Counted from the first letter of the stretch, positions 8,797-17,571 are shown. The stretch is 64,000 bases of DNA from Parabacteroides sp. FAFU027 (GCF_022808675.1 NZ_JAKZKV010000007.1:186001-250000); one strand, 5' to 3'. Notes: generated by a model from the letters alone, not told the origin. Made by a program: numbers and translations.

Positions 8797-9636
8797 TTAC
8801 TTCACAAACTGAACGGCAACCCAACGGTTTTTCTCCCAATGCGTAATAAAGGTCAACCCGTTTTTCTCTGCTTCTTCTTTAATCATCGGGATATCTTCAA
8901 CATAAAATCCACTCATATAAAGTTGTGAACCGTCAGTCATGCAGGCGGCATAATGCTGAATGTCCTGCAAAAGGATATTCCGGTTAATGTTGGCTAGTAT
9001 CACTTCGTACTTTTCTGCCCCAAGAAGTTCAGCGCCGCCTAACTTAACAGTAATATCCGAGACTTGGTTCAATCGGATATTCTCCAGGGAGTTTTCGTAT
9101 GCCCATTCGTCAATATCAATAGCAACGACAGGCGAAGCCCCTTTCATGCGGGCAAGGATGGCCAAAACAGCCGTACCACATCCCATATCGAGAAAGGATT
9201 TTCCGGTAACATCCGCATCAATTAAAGCAGCCAGCATAAGACTGGTCGTTTCATGATGTCCGGTACCGAATGACATTTTAGGATCAATCAGGATATCATA
9301 TTTTGCCTTTGGGGTATCCTGATGAAAAGAGCTGTGAATCACACACTGGTCTCCAATAACGATAGGCTGAAAGTAATTCTTCTCCCACTCCTCATTCCAA
9401 TTTTTCGTTTCAACGGTCTGATAATTATATGAAATGCCAACCTCCATCGGGAATTCAGCTTTAGCTTCTTCCAGTAATGCTTCTGAAAAAACGGATTCAA
9501 GTACATAAGCCTTCATTTCATCCTCTGTATAGGTAAAACTTTCAAATCCTTTTTCACCTAAAATCGATGCCATAATATCAGCATATATCTCTTCTGAAGG
9601 TGTAAACTTAATGTTTACCTCAATATAATTATTCAT
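8797..9636 (-). CDS. prmA: Ribosomal protein L11 methyltransferase
   Basis: Methylates lysines and the N-terminus of ribosomal protein L11 using S-adenosylmethionine. At 279 residues it is near the usual length. The N-terminal substrate-recognition domain is followed by the PrmA signature MSFGTGHHETT near residue 123 and the SAM motif FLDMGCGTAVLAILA near residue 146; LANINRNIL holds the catalytic-loop motif of the family. It begins a likely two-gene operon with dxs. A TAnnTTTG-type element reads toward it at 9851-9858 but lacks a clear -33 box. Confidence 0.95.
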   Translation of the reverse strand: MNNYIEVNIKFTPSEEIYADIMASILGEKGFESFTYTEDEMKAYVLESVFSEALLEEAKAEFPMEVGISYNYQTVETKNWNEEWEKNYFQPIVIGDQCVIHSSFHQDTPKAKYDILIDPKMSFGTGHHETTSLMLAALIDADVTGKSFLDMGCGTAVLAILARMKGASPVVAIDIDEWAYENSLENIRLNQVSDITVKLGGAELLGAEKYEVILANINRNILLQDIQHYAACMTDGSQLYMSGFYVEDIPMIKEEAEKNGLTFITHWEKNRWVAVQFVK

Positions 9637-9940
9637 ATTTCCGTGGTTTTAGTCTCTGTATATCTTAAAAACCTGTGAAGCCGGCTTTCAATAATAGTTT
9701 GTTCGTATAAATAAAGATAAAAGCATGTTTCAGCTCTATCGGATTTGTATTTTGAATCTATCTTTGTTCAAAATAATTCACTGATCCATGCAGCAAAAAA
9801 ATGACGGTTTGCATCTACTCTTTGTTCAGGCTTATTACCGACACAGCCTGCAAAAGTAAGCATTTTATTGCGAACCTTAAACTTTTTGTAAATCGGAATG
9901 TCATATAAATATAAACACTAAAACTATAGGAGATTAATCC
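9637..9940. other. Divergent intergenic region, prmA / secreted Tyr-Gly-rich gene
   Basis: No gene is seen in these 304 bp. TATCTTTG (9759-9766) resembles a Bacteroidota -7 element reading rightward and CAAAAGTA (9851-9858) one reading leftward; neither has a convincing -33 box. The 10-mer TCTTTGTTCA occurs twice, at 9761 and 9819. A good Shine-Dalgarno, AGGAG at about 9929, precedes the rightward start, which is unusual in this phylum. Confidence 0.5.
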
Positions 9941-11287
9941 ATGAAAACTATGAAATTCTGCTCCTGGATTTTCGCTTTGATGTTTCCTGTCGCTTTAATG
10001 GGACAAAGCAATTTAATCCCTGAAGATGATATCTATTACAAACAGGGTGACGAGAATCCTATTGTTCAAAAGAAACATAAGGAGGTTACGAAACAAAATA
10101 GTAATCGCAAGACGTTAATCGTCACAGGTGTTAAAAAGGTCACCATATCCGAAGGCAGGGATATTGACGAATATAATGGCAGAAGCACCCCTGAAGAAGT
10201 TAATCCTGTGTATCAGGACTCCCTGAACCCTGTCCCTTACAACGAAGAACAAGGAGAGGAAATGGGCAACTACAATCAGGATAGCACCTACCAATATTCT
10301 GATCGTATCCGGAGATTCCATAATCCGAAGCTGAGCATCGAGATTGACAATCCTGAAAACACCAATATCTATCTGATCAACAGCAATGATTGGGACAGAT
10401 GGTATTCTAATTACCAGTGGAACTATCCTTACTACGGCGGCTACAGTCCGTATTGGAATTACGGATGGCATTCTCCTTACTGGGGATATGGATACGGCTG
10501 GTACAATAGCTGGTATGACCCGTGGTATTGTGGATGGTATGATCCGTGGTATTATGGCGGTGGGTACGGCTATTGGGGATCACCTTACTGTTATGGTGGA
10601 TATTATGGTGGATATTATGGCGGTGGCTATGGATACTGGTATGGAGGCTCCAAAGGTGTACGTTACGACAATGGCAGAAGACCGACATCCAGCGTTTCCG
10701 GTACAAGAGATAGCCGTTATGGCAGAGGCAGTGCCGGTACCAATGCGATCCGCTCAACAGAGACCGGCAGATACAGCACTTCCGGTTACAGCAATACCGG
10801 TAGAAGTAGCCGATACACAACTGTACCCACTTCACGCAACGCTTCCGATGTGTATAATAACAATGGTGGACGCACCAGCCGTTACACTACACCAACCAAC
10901 AACAACAGTGTAAGATCAACTTACAATAGCGGTTCTGGCTCAACCTATAACAGTGGCGGCAGAAGCGTACGGTCATCGGGTAACAATACCTATACACCGG
11001 CTCCGGCAAACCGCACTAATTATTCAACCGGTTCGTCCAGCAGTCCGAGCAATAACTCCGGTTACTCAAGCGGAAGATCATCCAGCTATAGCACGGGAGG
11101 AACGACAAGAAGTTCATCTTACAGCACGCCATCCTACAGTTCACCGAGCTACAGTGCTCCGTCATCCAGCGGAAGCTACAGCAGTGGAGGACGTTCATCG
11201 TCATCTGGTTCATCCGGCTCTTCAAGCGGTGGCTCTTCATCAGGAAGCAGTGGCGGCGGACGCTCTTCATCCGGTGGCAGAAGATAA
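9941..11287 (+). CDS. Secreted Tyr/Trp/Gly-rich and Ser-rich low-complexity protein
   Basis: A 448-residue exported protein of unknown function. A signal peptide ends near residue 20 (ALMGQS). Residues 20-140 are charged. Residues about 150-245 are dominated by Tyr, Trp and Gly in short repeats such as YGGYYGGYYGGGYGY, PYWGYGYGWY and DPWYYGGGYG. The last 200 residues are Ser, Gly, Thr, Arg and Asn, ending in an almost pure Ser/Gly stretch. Related Bacteroidales proteins were sometimes labelled vitellogenin-like because of the serine tract, which says nothing about function. It starts 82 bp upstream of an OmpP1/FadL gene, so the pair may act together at the outer membrane. The aromatic-rich part suggests adhesion or self-association, as inference only. 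Confidence 0.8.
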   Translation: MKTMKFCSWIFALMFPVALMGQSNLIPEDDIYYKQGDENPIVQKKHKEVTKQNSNRKTLIVTGVKKVTISEGRDIDEYNGRSTPEEVNPVYQDSLNPVPYNEEQGEEMGNYNQDSTYQYSDRIRRFHNPKLSIEIDNPENTNIYLINSNDWDRWYSNYQWNYPYYGGYSPYWNYGWHSPYWGYGYGWYNSWYDPWYCGWYDPWYYGGGYGYWGSPYCYGGYYGGYYGGGYGYWYGGSKGVRYDNGRRPTSSVSGTRDSRYGRGSAGTNAIRSTETGRYSTSGYSNTGRSSRYTTVPTSRNASDVYNNNGGRTSRYTTPTNNNSVRSTYNSGSGSTYNSGGRSVRSSGNNTYTPAPANRTNYSTGSSSSPSNNSGYSSGRSSSYSTGGTTRSSSYSTPSYSSPSYSAPSSSGSYSSGGRSSSSGSSGSSSGGSSSGSSGGGRSSSGGRR

Positions 11288-11369
11288 CAACACAGAATAC
11301 ATTACGGGTTAGTCAGTAACCCGTAATCATTTAAATACTTCACACTTAATCGTAATAAAACAACATATT

Positions 11370-12959
11370 ATGAAAAGACTCGGCTTACTGAGTGTTTGCC
11401 TGATGGCAACTCTCTCTTCAATATTCGCACAGTCAGAAATTGATGCGTTGAAATATTCTAAAACCGACCTTAACGGGACTGCCCGTTATATGTCTATGGG
11501 TGGCGCTTTCGGCGCATTAGGCGGAGATATTTCCTCACTGACTAACAACCCTGCGGGGATTGGTGTATATCGCACCTCTGAATTTGCCGGAACCATGAAC
11601 CTGAATTTCCAGAATACAAATTCTAACTGGAATGGCACTAACAATACAGGGAATAATGCAAAGTTCAACTTCAACAACATTGCTTATATCGGTACTTTCA
11701 AATCAAATGCTGAAGGATTTGTAAATTTCAATTTTGGAATCGGGTATAACCGTCAGAAAGATTTTTACCGAAACTATGAAATGCATAATACTGCTCTGAA
11801 CTACTCCTTATCCGACTACATTGCTGAAACAACCAACCGCTATAATAATAATAGTGGGATATTGGCTCCAAACCTTGATGACACACAGAGTTATTCCGGT
11901 TACGATTATCACTACCCCTGGATTAGCGTACTCGGATGGAATGGTTATTTGATAGACCCTAAGAATTCATCTGACATTGCCAACAACTACAAATACTCAG
12001 CCATTGGCTCAGGTATTGCACCTGCGGCAAATCTAAAAATCTCCGAAAGAGGCTATATGGATGAGTATAATATCTCATTCGGGGGTAATGTCTATGATGT
12101 GCTCTATTTTGGAGCCACAGTTGGTATCACGGATTTGTACTATAAGATGTCTGCCAGATATGATGAAGATTTTAGTAATATGGGAGGATTTACATTAAAT
12201 AACTTTCTGGAAACAAAAGGCTCAGGAATCAACTTCAAAGCAGGTGTAATCCTTCGCCCGACTGACAACCTGAGATTCGGATTAGCCGTTCACACACCAA
12301 CGTATTACAAATTGACCGATTATTTTGATGCTAACGTAATCAACGACTACGCCGATGGTTCGTCTGAACACCCTTATAATGCAAGCCCGGCACATGCATT
12401 CGTCCCAGCTAATGCCTATTCCGAATACAGCCTTCAAACACCGATGAAATTACAAGCGAGCGCTGCTTACATTGCAGGAAAGAAAGGCATCCTGAGTTTT
12501 GAATACGAATACGTTGATTACCGAAACATGTCGATGAAAGACCAGGACGGTTATGGATGGGATGCCAACACCTATATTAAAGATGACATGAGAGCTGGTA
12601 ACAATATTAAAATCGGGGCTGAATACCGTGTTACCCCACAGTTTAGCCTGCGTGCCGGTTATGCCAACCAATCTTCTCCGTTGAACTCCAATCTGATCAA
12701 TGGGAATTATGAAATGTCAACATTTGGTGCAACATTGCCGCACTACACGTTGGACAGAGGAACAAACTATTATACCGGAGGTTTTGGTTATCGTTTCGGA
12801 AGTGTTTACACCGACTTAGCTTTTGTTTCGAGAGTTAATAAGGAAGATGTTTATGCCTTCTCTCCTATTGGTCCTTCCGACAACTGGATGGTACCTCAAA
12901 AAGCAACTCTGAAAACAACCAACAATCAACTCTTATTCACGCTGGGATATAAGTTCTGA
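11370..12959 (+). CDS. OmpP1/FadL/TodX family outer-membrane protein
   Basis: A 529-residue outer-membrane beta-barrel with a signal peptide ending near residue 20 (SIFAQ). The segment TARYMSMGGAFGALGGDISSLTNNPAG is the N-terminal plug or hatch signature of the FadL group, which moves hydrophobic compounds across the outer membrane. Alternating aromatic strands follow and the chain ends in FTLGYKF, with the C-terminal phenylalanine expected of barrel proteins. Bacteroidales members are often named hemin receptor, but the fold is FadL-like and the substrate is not known. It probably shares a transcript with the Tyr/Gly-rich gene upstream and is followed by a strong terminator. Confidence 0.88.
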   Translation: MKRLGLLSVCLMATLSSIFAQSEIDALKYSKTDLNGTARYMSMGGAFGALGGDISSLTNNPAGIGVYRTSEFAGTMNLNFQNTNSNWNGTNNTGNNAKFNFNNIAYIGTFKSNAEGFVNFNFGIGYNRQKDFYRNYEMHNTALNYSLSDYIAETTNRYNNNSGILAPNLDDTQSYSGYDYHYPWISVLGWNGYLIDPKNSSDIANNYKYSAIGSGIAPAANLKISERGYMDEYNISFGGNVYDVLYFGATVGITDLYYKMSARYDEDFSNMGGFTLNNFLETKGSGINFKAGVILRPTDNLRFGLAVHTPTYYKLTDYFDANVINDYADGSSEHPYNASPAHAFVPANAYSEYSLQTPMKLQASAAYIAGKKGILSFEYEYVDYRNMSMKDQDGYGWDANTYIKDDMRAGNNIKIGAEYRVTPQFSLRAGYANQSSPLNSNLINGNYEMSTFGATLPHYTLDRGTNYYTGGFGYRFGSVYTDLAFVSRVNKEDVYAFSPIGPSDNWMVPQKATLKTTNNQLLFTLGYKF

Positions 12960-12976
12960 TTCTGAATCATATTACA

Positions 12977-13016
12977 AAAATCGCCCGAAGTAATGCACTT
13001 CGGGCGATTTTGTTTT
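12977..13016 (+). terminator. Intrinsic terminator after the OmpP1 gene
   Basis: AAAATCGCCCGAAG (12977-12990) pairs perfectly with CTTCGGGCGATTTT (12998-13011) across a 7-nt loop and is followed by a T-rich tail. The 21-bp array starts only after this terminator. Confidence 0.92.
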
Positions 13017-13036
13017 ATATCTGAAAGCTTAACAAG

Positions 13037-13357
13037 GGACTTCAAACATGAATGAATTTACCTTTTATCTAAACGAGTTTACCTTTTGGATGAACAAGGG
13101 TACTTCAGAGGTAAACGAGTTTACCTTTTACCTGAATTAATTTACCTCCGTAGTGAACTAGTTTACTTCGGAAATGAATGAGTTTACCTTCGAAGTAAAC
13201 TAGTTCAGGTTTGAGGTGAGGGCTACCTCAGAGGTAAATTAGTTTACTTCTGAGGTGAATGAGGTTACCTTTGAGGTGAATGAATTCAGGTTTGAGGTAG
13301 GAGGGGGTACCTCGAGGGTACCCCCTCCTACCCTCGAGGTACCCTGATTACCGGTTA
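13037..13357. repeat. 21-bp tandem array of 18-bp palindromes
   Basis: About 15 degenerate units fill the gap between the convergent OmpP1 and PhnP-like genes. The TTACC core or its equivalent lies at 13058, 13079, 13100, 13121, 13142, 13163, 13184, 13205, then after one 18-bp step 13223, 13244, 13265, 13286, 13307, 13328 and 13349. Each unit is an imperfect palindrome of 8+2+8 bp plus a 3-bp linker; the most regular is AGGTAAACGAGTTTACCT (13109-13126). Several units vary in both arms so that symmetry is partly kept. Stops are frequent, so the array is not coding. Confidence 0.93.
13296..13332. repeat. Perfect 16-bp inverted repeat inside the array
   Basis: GGTAGGAGGGGGTACC pairs perfectly with GGTACCCCCTCCTACC around the 5-base centre TCGAG. 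It is much more GC-rich than the rest of the array and lies about 32 bp past the stop of the minus-strand gene at 13364. No U-tract follows on either strand. It could stop transcription or form a cruciform. Confidence 0.85.
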
Positions 13358-13363
13358 TTGGAA

Positions 13364-14122
13364 TTATATCTCTATTTCCAGTCCATCGTATGAAAGGAAT
13401 ACATTTTCAGGTAACTCCTTTACAATATCGTCATGAAGACCTAAATGGTGGCTTGAGTGAATCAGGAAAGATCGCTTCGGTTGTATCCGCGCTATCTGCG
13501 CCAACGCCTCTTCCAGATTCTGATGGGCGATGTGCTTCTTCTTTCGCAAAGCGACAATAATCAACACCTCCACATCTTTCAACTTATCGTATTCACTCTC
13601 CGGTATTTCACTCAAATCTGTCAGAAAGGCTACATCTCCAATACGGAACCCCATAATCGGCAATTTGCCATGCAACAAGCGAACAGGGGTCACCGTAACT
13701 CCTTCCACTTCAAAAGGCACAAGGTCAATATCGCAAAGCTGCAAATTAGGTGTACCCGGTAAATGAACCTCTCTGAAGCAATAGGGCATTCGGGTACGAA
13801 GCTTCTGTGTAACATCCGGTTCGGCATATACACGCACGGGATGCTCTTTACAAAAAGGACGAAGATCATCAAGTCCGGCTGTATGGTCGTAATGCTCATG
13901 GGTGATCACTACACCATCGATGCGTTTATTCCCCGAACGCAGCATCTGATAGCGAAAGTCAGGTCCACAATCGATAAGAATATGCTTCCCTTCGTGTATA
14001 ACCAGTATGGAGGTTCGTAAGCGCTTATCTTTCCTGTTTTCCGAGGTACAGACTTCACACCCACAACCCACCTCTGGTACTCCGGTCGAAGTCCCGGTGC
14101 CTAAGAAAATTACCTTAGTCAT
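13364..14122 (-). CDS. PhnP/lipoate-type metallo-beta-lactamase-fold hydrolase
   Basis: A 252-residue MBL-fold enzyme, probably a phosphodiesterase or ribonuclease-Z-like hydrolase. The N-terminus GTGTSTGVPEVGCGCEVC matches the PhnP group, including the cysteines that bind a structural zinc. The metal ligands of the fold are present: HEHYDH (about residues 75-80), a later His in LLHGK, an Asp in FLTDLSE and a C-terminal His in IHSSHH. PhnP itself is a cyclic phosphodiesterase, but no phn genes are nearby and this Bacteroidales group has no proven substrate. Its start overlaps the murB stop by 4 bp (ATGA), which indicates translational coupling. Confidence 0.85.
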   Translation of the reverse strand: MTKVIFLGTGTSTGVPEVGCGCEVCTSENRKDKRLRTSILVIHEGKHILIDCGPDFRYQMLRSGNKRIDGVVITHEHYDHTAGLDDLRPFCKEHPVRVYAEPDVTQKLRTRMPYCFREVHLPGTPNLQLCDIDLVPFEVEGVTVTPVRLLHGKLPIMGFRIGDVAFLTDLSEIPESEYDKLKDVEVLIIVALRKKKHIAHQNLEEALAQIARIQPKRSFLIHSSHHLGLHDDIVKELPENVFLSYDGLEIEI

Positions 14123-15132
14123 ATATAAATCACTTCGGGGGTTATGTCAATGTCAAACTTCTCTTTTACGGATGTCTGAATATTGGCTGCGAGATCTACA
14201 ATATCGGAAGCCAGAGCTCCTCCGCGGTTAACCAAAACCAGGCATTGCTTGTCATGAACACCGGCACCGCCCCATTCCCGACCTTTCCAGCCGCATTGCT
14301 CGATCAGCCATGCTGCCGGCACTTTGACCAGATCATCCGATACCGGATAGTGCGGCATCTGCGGATATTCCTGCTTGAGATTCAGATATTTCGGCAAGGC
14401 GACATAAGGATTCATGAAAAAGCTACCGGCATTGCCTAATTTGTCTGTATCCGGCAATTTACTTTCGCGGATTGCGATAATGGTTTGACGTACATTCGTC
14501 AATGTCACGGTGTCATATTTCGCCAATTCAGACTGGATATTTCCATATTCCAGGTGAAACTGCTGTTTCTTTTGCAGTCGGAGAACTACGTGCGTTATGA
14601 TGTACTGGTCTTTCAGCTCTTTCTTGAAAATACTTTCGCGATAGGCATATTCACATTCGGCATTATTGAAAATCCGGATTTTCCCTGTACTCCTTTCGAC
14701 AGCTTCTACCGAATCGACAATATCTTTCAACTCGATGCCATAAGCGCCAATATTCTGGACTGCCGCTGCTCCCGTTTCGCCGGGAATAAGTGACAAATTT
14801 TCTGCGCCGTACCATCCGGCCTCAACCGTAAAAGCTACCACATCGTCCCAAACCTCACCTGAACCGACTTTTACCAGGACCGATTCTTCATCTTCTCCAA
14901 TCTTCTCCATCCCTTTTACAGACGAATGAAGGATGACTCCCTTATAATCACCTTTAAATAAGAGATTACTACCACCGCCAATATGGAAAACCGGATATTC
15001 TTTTATCCAGGGTAAAGCCAATACTTCAACCAATTCTCCAACGGAGTTGTACTCAATAAAAAACCGGGCATTAGCCTGCAAATGAAAGGTATTATGAGGG
15101 AGTAACGAGTAGTTTTCTTCTATCTTAATCAT
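14119..15132 (-). CDS. murB: UDP-N-acetylenolpyruvoylglucosamine reductase
   Basis: Reduces UDP-GlcNAc-enolpyruvate to UDP-MurNAc with NADPH and FAD in peptidoglycan synthesis. The 337-residue protein is of the long type I group. It shows the FAD-binding segment GGGSNLLF (about residue 52), LIPGETGAAAVQNIGAYG near residue 115, the catalytic region YAYRESIFK, GNAGSFFMNP with the catalytic serine, and a C-terminal Glu near the end. A consensus promoter lies 17-48 bp upstream. Confidence 0.96.
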   Translation of the reverse strand: MIKIEENYSLLPHNTFHLQANARFFIEYNSVGELVEVLALPWIKEYPVFHIGGGSNLLFKGDYKGVILHSSVKGMEKIGEDEESVLVKVGSGEVWDDVVAFTVEAGWYGAENLSLIPGETGAAAVQNIGAYGIELKDIVDSVEAVERSTGKIRIFNNAECEYAYRESIFKKELKDQYIITHVVLRLQKKQQFHLEYGNIQSELAKYDTVTLTNVRQTIIAIRESKLPDTDKLGNAGSFFMNPYVALPKYLNLKQEYPQMPHYPVSDDLVKVPAAWLIEQCGWKGREWGGAGVHDKQCLVLVNRGGALASDIVDLAANIQTSVKEKFDIDITPEVIYI

Positions 15133-15148
15133 GAGCTTCTCTTTTTTG

Positions 15149-15180
15149 CAAACTTACTTGTTTTTAGGCAGAGCGGCAAA
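15149..15180 (-). promoter_or_regulatory. Bacteroidota-type promoter of murB
   Basis: On the minus strand TTTG (15180-15177), 20 bp, then TAAGTTTG (15156-15149). This matches the phylum consensus TTTG-N19/21-TAnnTTTG. The murB ATG follows 16 bp downstream. Confidence 0.8.
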
Positions 15181-15192
15181 CGTGTAGTAATG

Positions 15193-15222
15193 AATTTGGC
15201 AAATGACTATCTTTGCCAAATT
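15193..15222 (+). promoter_or_regulatory. 11-bp perfect inverted repeat over the promoter of the glycosyltransferase pair
   Basis: AATTTGGCAAA (15193-15203) and TTTGCCAAATT (15212-15222) are exact complements with an 8-bp spacer. The right arm overlaps TATCTTTG (15208-15215), a -7-type element reading toward the gene at 15283. The symmetry and position suit a repressor operator, or a hairpin in the leader RNA. Confidence 0.6.
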
Positions 15223-15282
15223 GAAATGGCAATAATCGTTTTCTTATTGCGTTTTCAGTAAACCAAACCTTAATCTGATTCA

Positions 15283-16392
15283 ATGTCAAAAAAGATAATT
15301 AAAGTAGTTGTCACTAACGATCTCCATACCGACCAACGGGTTCACAAAGTATGCTTTTCTCTCCTGAAACATGGTTTCGAACCGCAACTAACCGGTATTT
15401 TCCGCCCCTTTAGCCAACCGATTAAACGAACTTATCATACTGAGCGTTTTGAAATGCGATTTCAAAAAACCGCTTTGTTTTATGCAGAATACAATATCAA
15501 ACTATTCTTCAAGCTTTTGTTTGGGAAGTTTGATATCATCCTGTCAAATGATACTGACACATTACCCGCAGCTTTCCTGGCAGCCCGACTCAAAAAAAAG
15601 CCTATTGTTTTTGATGCCCACGAGCTGTTCACTGAAGTGCCCGAATTGGTGCATCGCCCTGTAATCAAACGTGTCTGGAAATCGTTTGAAGACGTCATTC
15701 TGCCTAAAATAAAATATGCCTATACCGTATGTCAACCTATCGCTGACATTTACAATAAACGTTACGGACTTAAAATGGGGGTTGTGCGTAATGCACCCCT
15801 AACCCGAAATTCCGCAGTTAAAACACCTAAACGGTTTACTTTTGAAGGGAAAAAAATGCTGCTCTACCAGGGAGCAGTAAATGTGGGGAGAGGATTGGAA
15901 TGGGTCATTGATGCAATGCCTTATCTGGATAATGTCGTTTTCTGCATCGCCGGGGACGGTGATATTACGCAGGAAATTACCGACCGCATCCTTCGCCTGG
16001 GGCTTCAGGACAAGGTACTCATGATGGGCAAAATACCGTTTGAAGAGTTATACAATTACACCATTTCAGCCGATTTGGGTATCAGCCTGCTTGAAAACAG
16101 AGGATTGAACTATTACTATTCTTTACCCAACCGTATTTTCGATTTTGTACAGGCACAAGTACCGGTGCTTGCCACTGATTTTCCGGAAATCCGGAATGTG
16201 GTAGAGGCTTATCAGATAGGCACATTAATTGACCATTATGAACCGCAATATCTGGCCGGAGTGATTCAGAACATGCTTTCTGAATGGGAAAATAAACCGG
16301 ATAAAAAGGCTATTTTCGAAAAGGCTCAAGCCGATTTATGCTGGGAAAAAGACGAAGAAACGCTGATTGGAATCTTCAATTCAATCCAATAA
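15283..16392 (+). CDS. Glycosyltransferase, GT4-like
   Basis: A 369-residue GT-B fold glycosyltransferase. The N-terminal half starts KVVVTNDLHTDQRVHKV and contains DIILSNDTDTLPAAF and VFDAHELFTEVPEL; the C-terminal half has GRGLEWVIDAMPYLDNVVFCIAGDGD and the donor-binding stretch LGISLLENRGLNYYYSLPNRIFDF. There is no signal peptide, so it acts in the cytoplasm, probably on a lipid-linked or envelope glycan. The next gene begins on the base after its stop codon, so the two are one operon. Donor and acceptor cannot be named. Confidence 0.85.
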   Translation: MSKKIIKVVVTNDLHTDQRVHKVCFSLLKHGFEPQLTGIFRPFSQPIKRTYHTERFEMRFQKTALFYAEYNIKLFFKLLFGKFDIILSNDTDTLPAAFLAARLKKKPIVFDAHELFTEVPELVHRPVIKRVWKSFEDVILPKIKYAYTVCQPIADIYNKRYGLKMGVVRNAPLTRNSAVKTPKRFTFEGKKMLLYQGAVNVGRGLEWVIDAMPYLDNVVFCIAGDGDITQEITDRILRLGLQDKVLMMGKIPFEELYNYTISADLGISLLENRGLNYYYSLPNRIFDFVQAQVPVLATDFPEIRNVVEAYQIGTLIDHYEPQYLAGVIQNMLSEWENKPDKKAIFEKAQADLCWEKDEETLIGIFNSIQ

Positions 16393-17517
16393 ATGCAAAA
16401 GGACAAGCACATACATATCGTCTCGTTTGATAACCCCTACCCACCGGATTACGGAGGCGCTATTGATGTGCTCTTTAAGCTGAAGGCTTTCCAGGAGGCG
16501 GGAATTGATGTTACGCTGCATATTTTCGAATACAAAAGATGCAACCGGGGAGAACTGGAGAAATATTGCACAAAGGTAAATTACTACCACAGGCCGACCA
16601 GTCTATGGTACCAGTTTTCCGCTTTACCGTTTATTGTAAATACCCGTAAAAGCAAATCTCTTTTAGATAATCTACTAAGGGATAATGATCCGATTCTTTT
16701 TGAAGGGCTTCACACGACACTTTTCCTGAATCATCCGGCATTGGCCAAACGTACTAAAATCGTACGGACACACAATATCGAGCACGAATATTACACCCTG
16801 CTAGCTCATAGAGAAAAGAATTGGCTCAAGAAAATCTATTTCAGAATAGAAGCGTTCAAACTGAAACGCTACGAACCCAACCTTGCCTTTGCCTCCGGTA
16901 TCGCGGCAATCTCCCAGACCGACTGCGAATATTTCCGGATATTAAACTCAAACACCCGATGTGTAGGGGCTTTTCATCCATTTTCCGGAATAGATTGTCA
17001 AAAAGGGACAGGTGAATACATATTGTATCATGGTAATCTGGAAGTGGCGGAGAATCAGGAAGCGGCAGCATACATCCTTAATAATCTGACGGCTGAAATG
17101 GAGCTTCCCTTAATCATTGCGGGAAAAAATCCGCCGGATAAACTGCTTCAACAATGTCAGAGATTCAGCAATGTCAAAATAATCGGCAATCCGTCGGATA
17201 AAGAAATGGCCGGTTTGATTACCAATGCGCAGATTCACTTATTGCCTACTTTCCAACCCACCGGAGTGAAGTTGAAGCTGCTATATGCCCTTTTCTCCGG
17301 TCGGCATGTGTTGGTTACACCGGAAATGGTGATAGGTTCTGATTTGCAAAACATATGCGTTGTTTGCCATTCTCCGGTTGAGTTCAAACAACAGATTCGA
17401 AGGCTGTACAAACAACCATTTGATGAACAGATGTTATCTAACCGGCAAAGTGCATTGACGGAACATTATAACAATCAACAGAATATTGCTAAGTTACAGG
17501 ATCTGTTATTCAGCTAA
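16393..17517 (+). CDS. Glycosyltransferase, GT4-like
   Basis: A 374-residue GT-B type glycosyltransferase that starts immediately after the stop of the preceding one. The N-terminus FDNPYPPDYGGAIDV is typical of this class, with FEGLHTT and VRTHNIEHEYY in the acceptor half and PLIIAGKNPP, IHLLPTFQPTGVKLKLLYALFSGRHVLVTPEMV in the donor half. Pairing with the gene upstream suggests two successive sugar additions. Bacteroidales homologues are often called mannosyltransferase without proof. Confidence 0.83.
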   Translation: MQKDKHIHIVSFDNPYPPDYGGAIDVLFKLKAFQEAGIDVTLHIFEYKRCNRGELEKYCTKVNYYHRPTSLWYQFSALPFIVNTRKSKSLLDNLLRDNDPILFEGLHTTLFLNHPALAKRTKIVRTHNIEHEYYTLLAHREKNWLKKIYFRIEAFKLKRYEPNLAFASGIAAISQTDCEYFRILNSNTRCVGAFHPFSGIDCQKGTGEYILYHGNLEVAENQEAAAYILNNLTAEMELPLIIAGKNPPDKLLQQCQRFSNVKIIGNPSDKEMAGLITNAQIHLLPTFQPTGVKLKLLYALFSGRHVLVTPEMVIGSDLQNICVVCHSPVEFKQQIRRLYKQPFDEQMLSNRQSALTEHYNNQQNIAKLQDLLFS

Positions 17518-17550
17518 AAAGGCAGCCCGGAAATCCGGACTGCCTTTTTA
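17514..17550. terminator. Bidirectional terminator, glycosyltransferase / trxB
   Basis: GGCAGCCCGG (17521-17530) pairs with CCGGACTGCC (17535-17544) with one mismatch, flanked by AAAAA on the left and TTTTT on the right, so it can serve both convergent transcripts. Confidence 0.9.
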
Positions 17551-17571
17551 TATTCTTTATAAAACCGGGAA

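Noticed and set aside
10386-11312. Frames antisense to or shifted within the Tyr/Gly-rich gene
   Set aside because: Low-complexity codons keep all frames open; the signal-peptide frame with a strong ribosome site is the real one.
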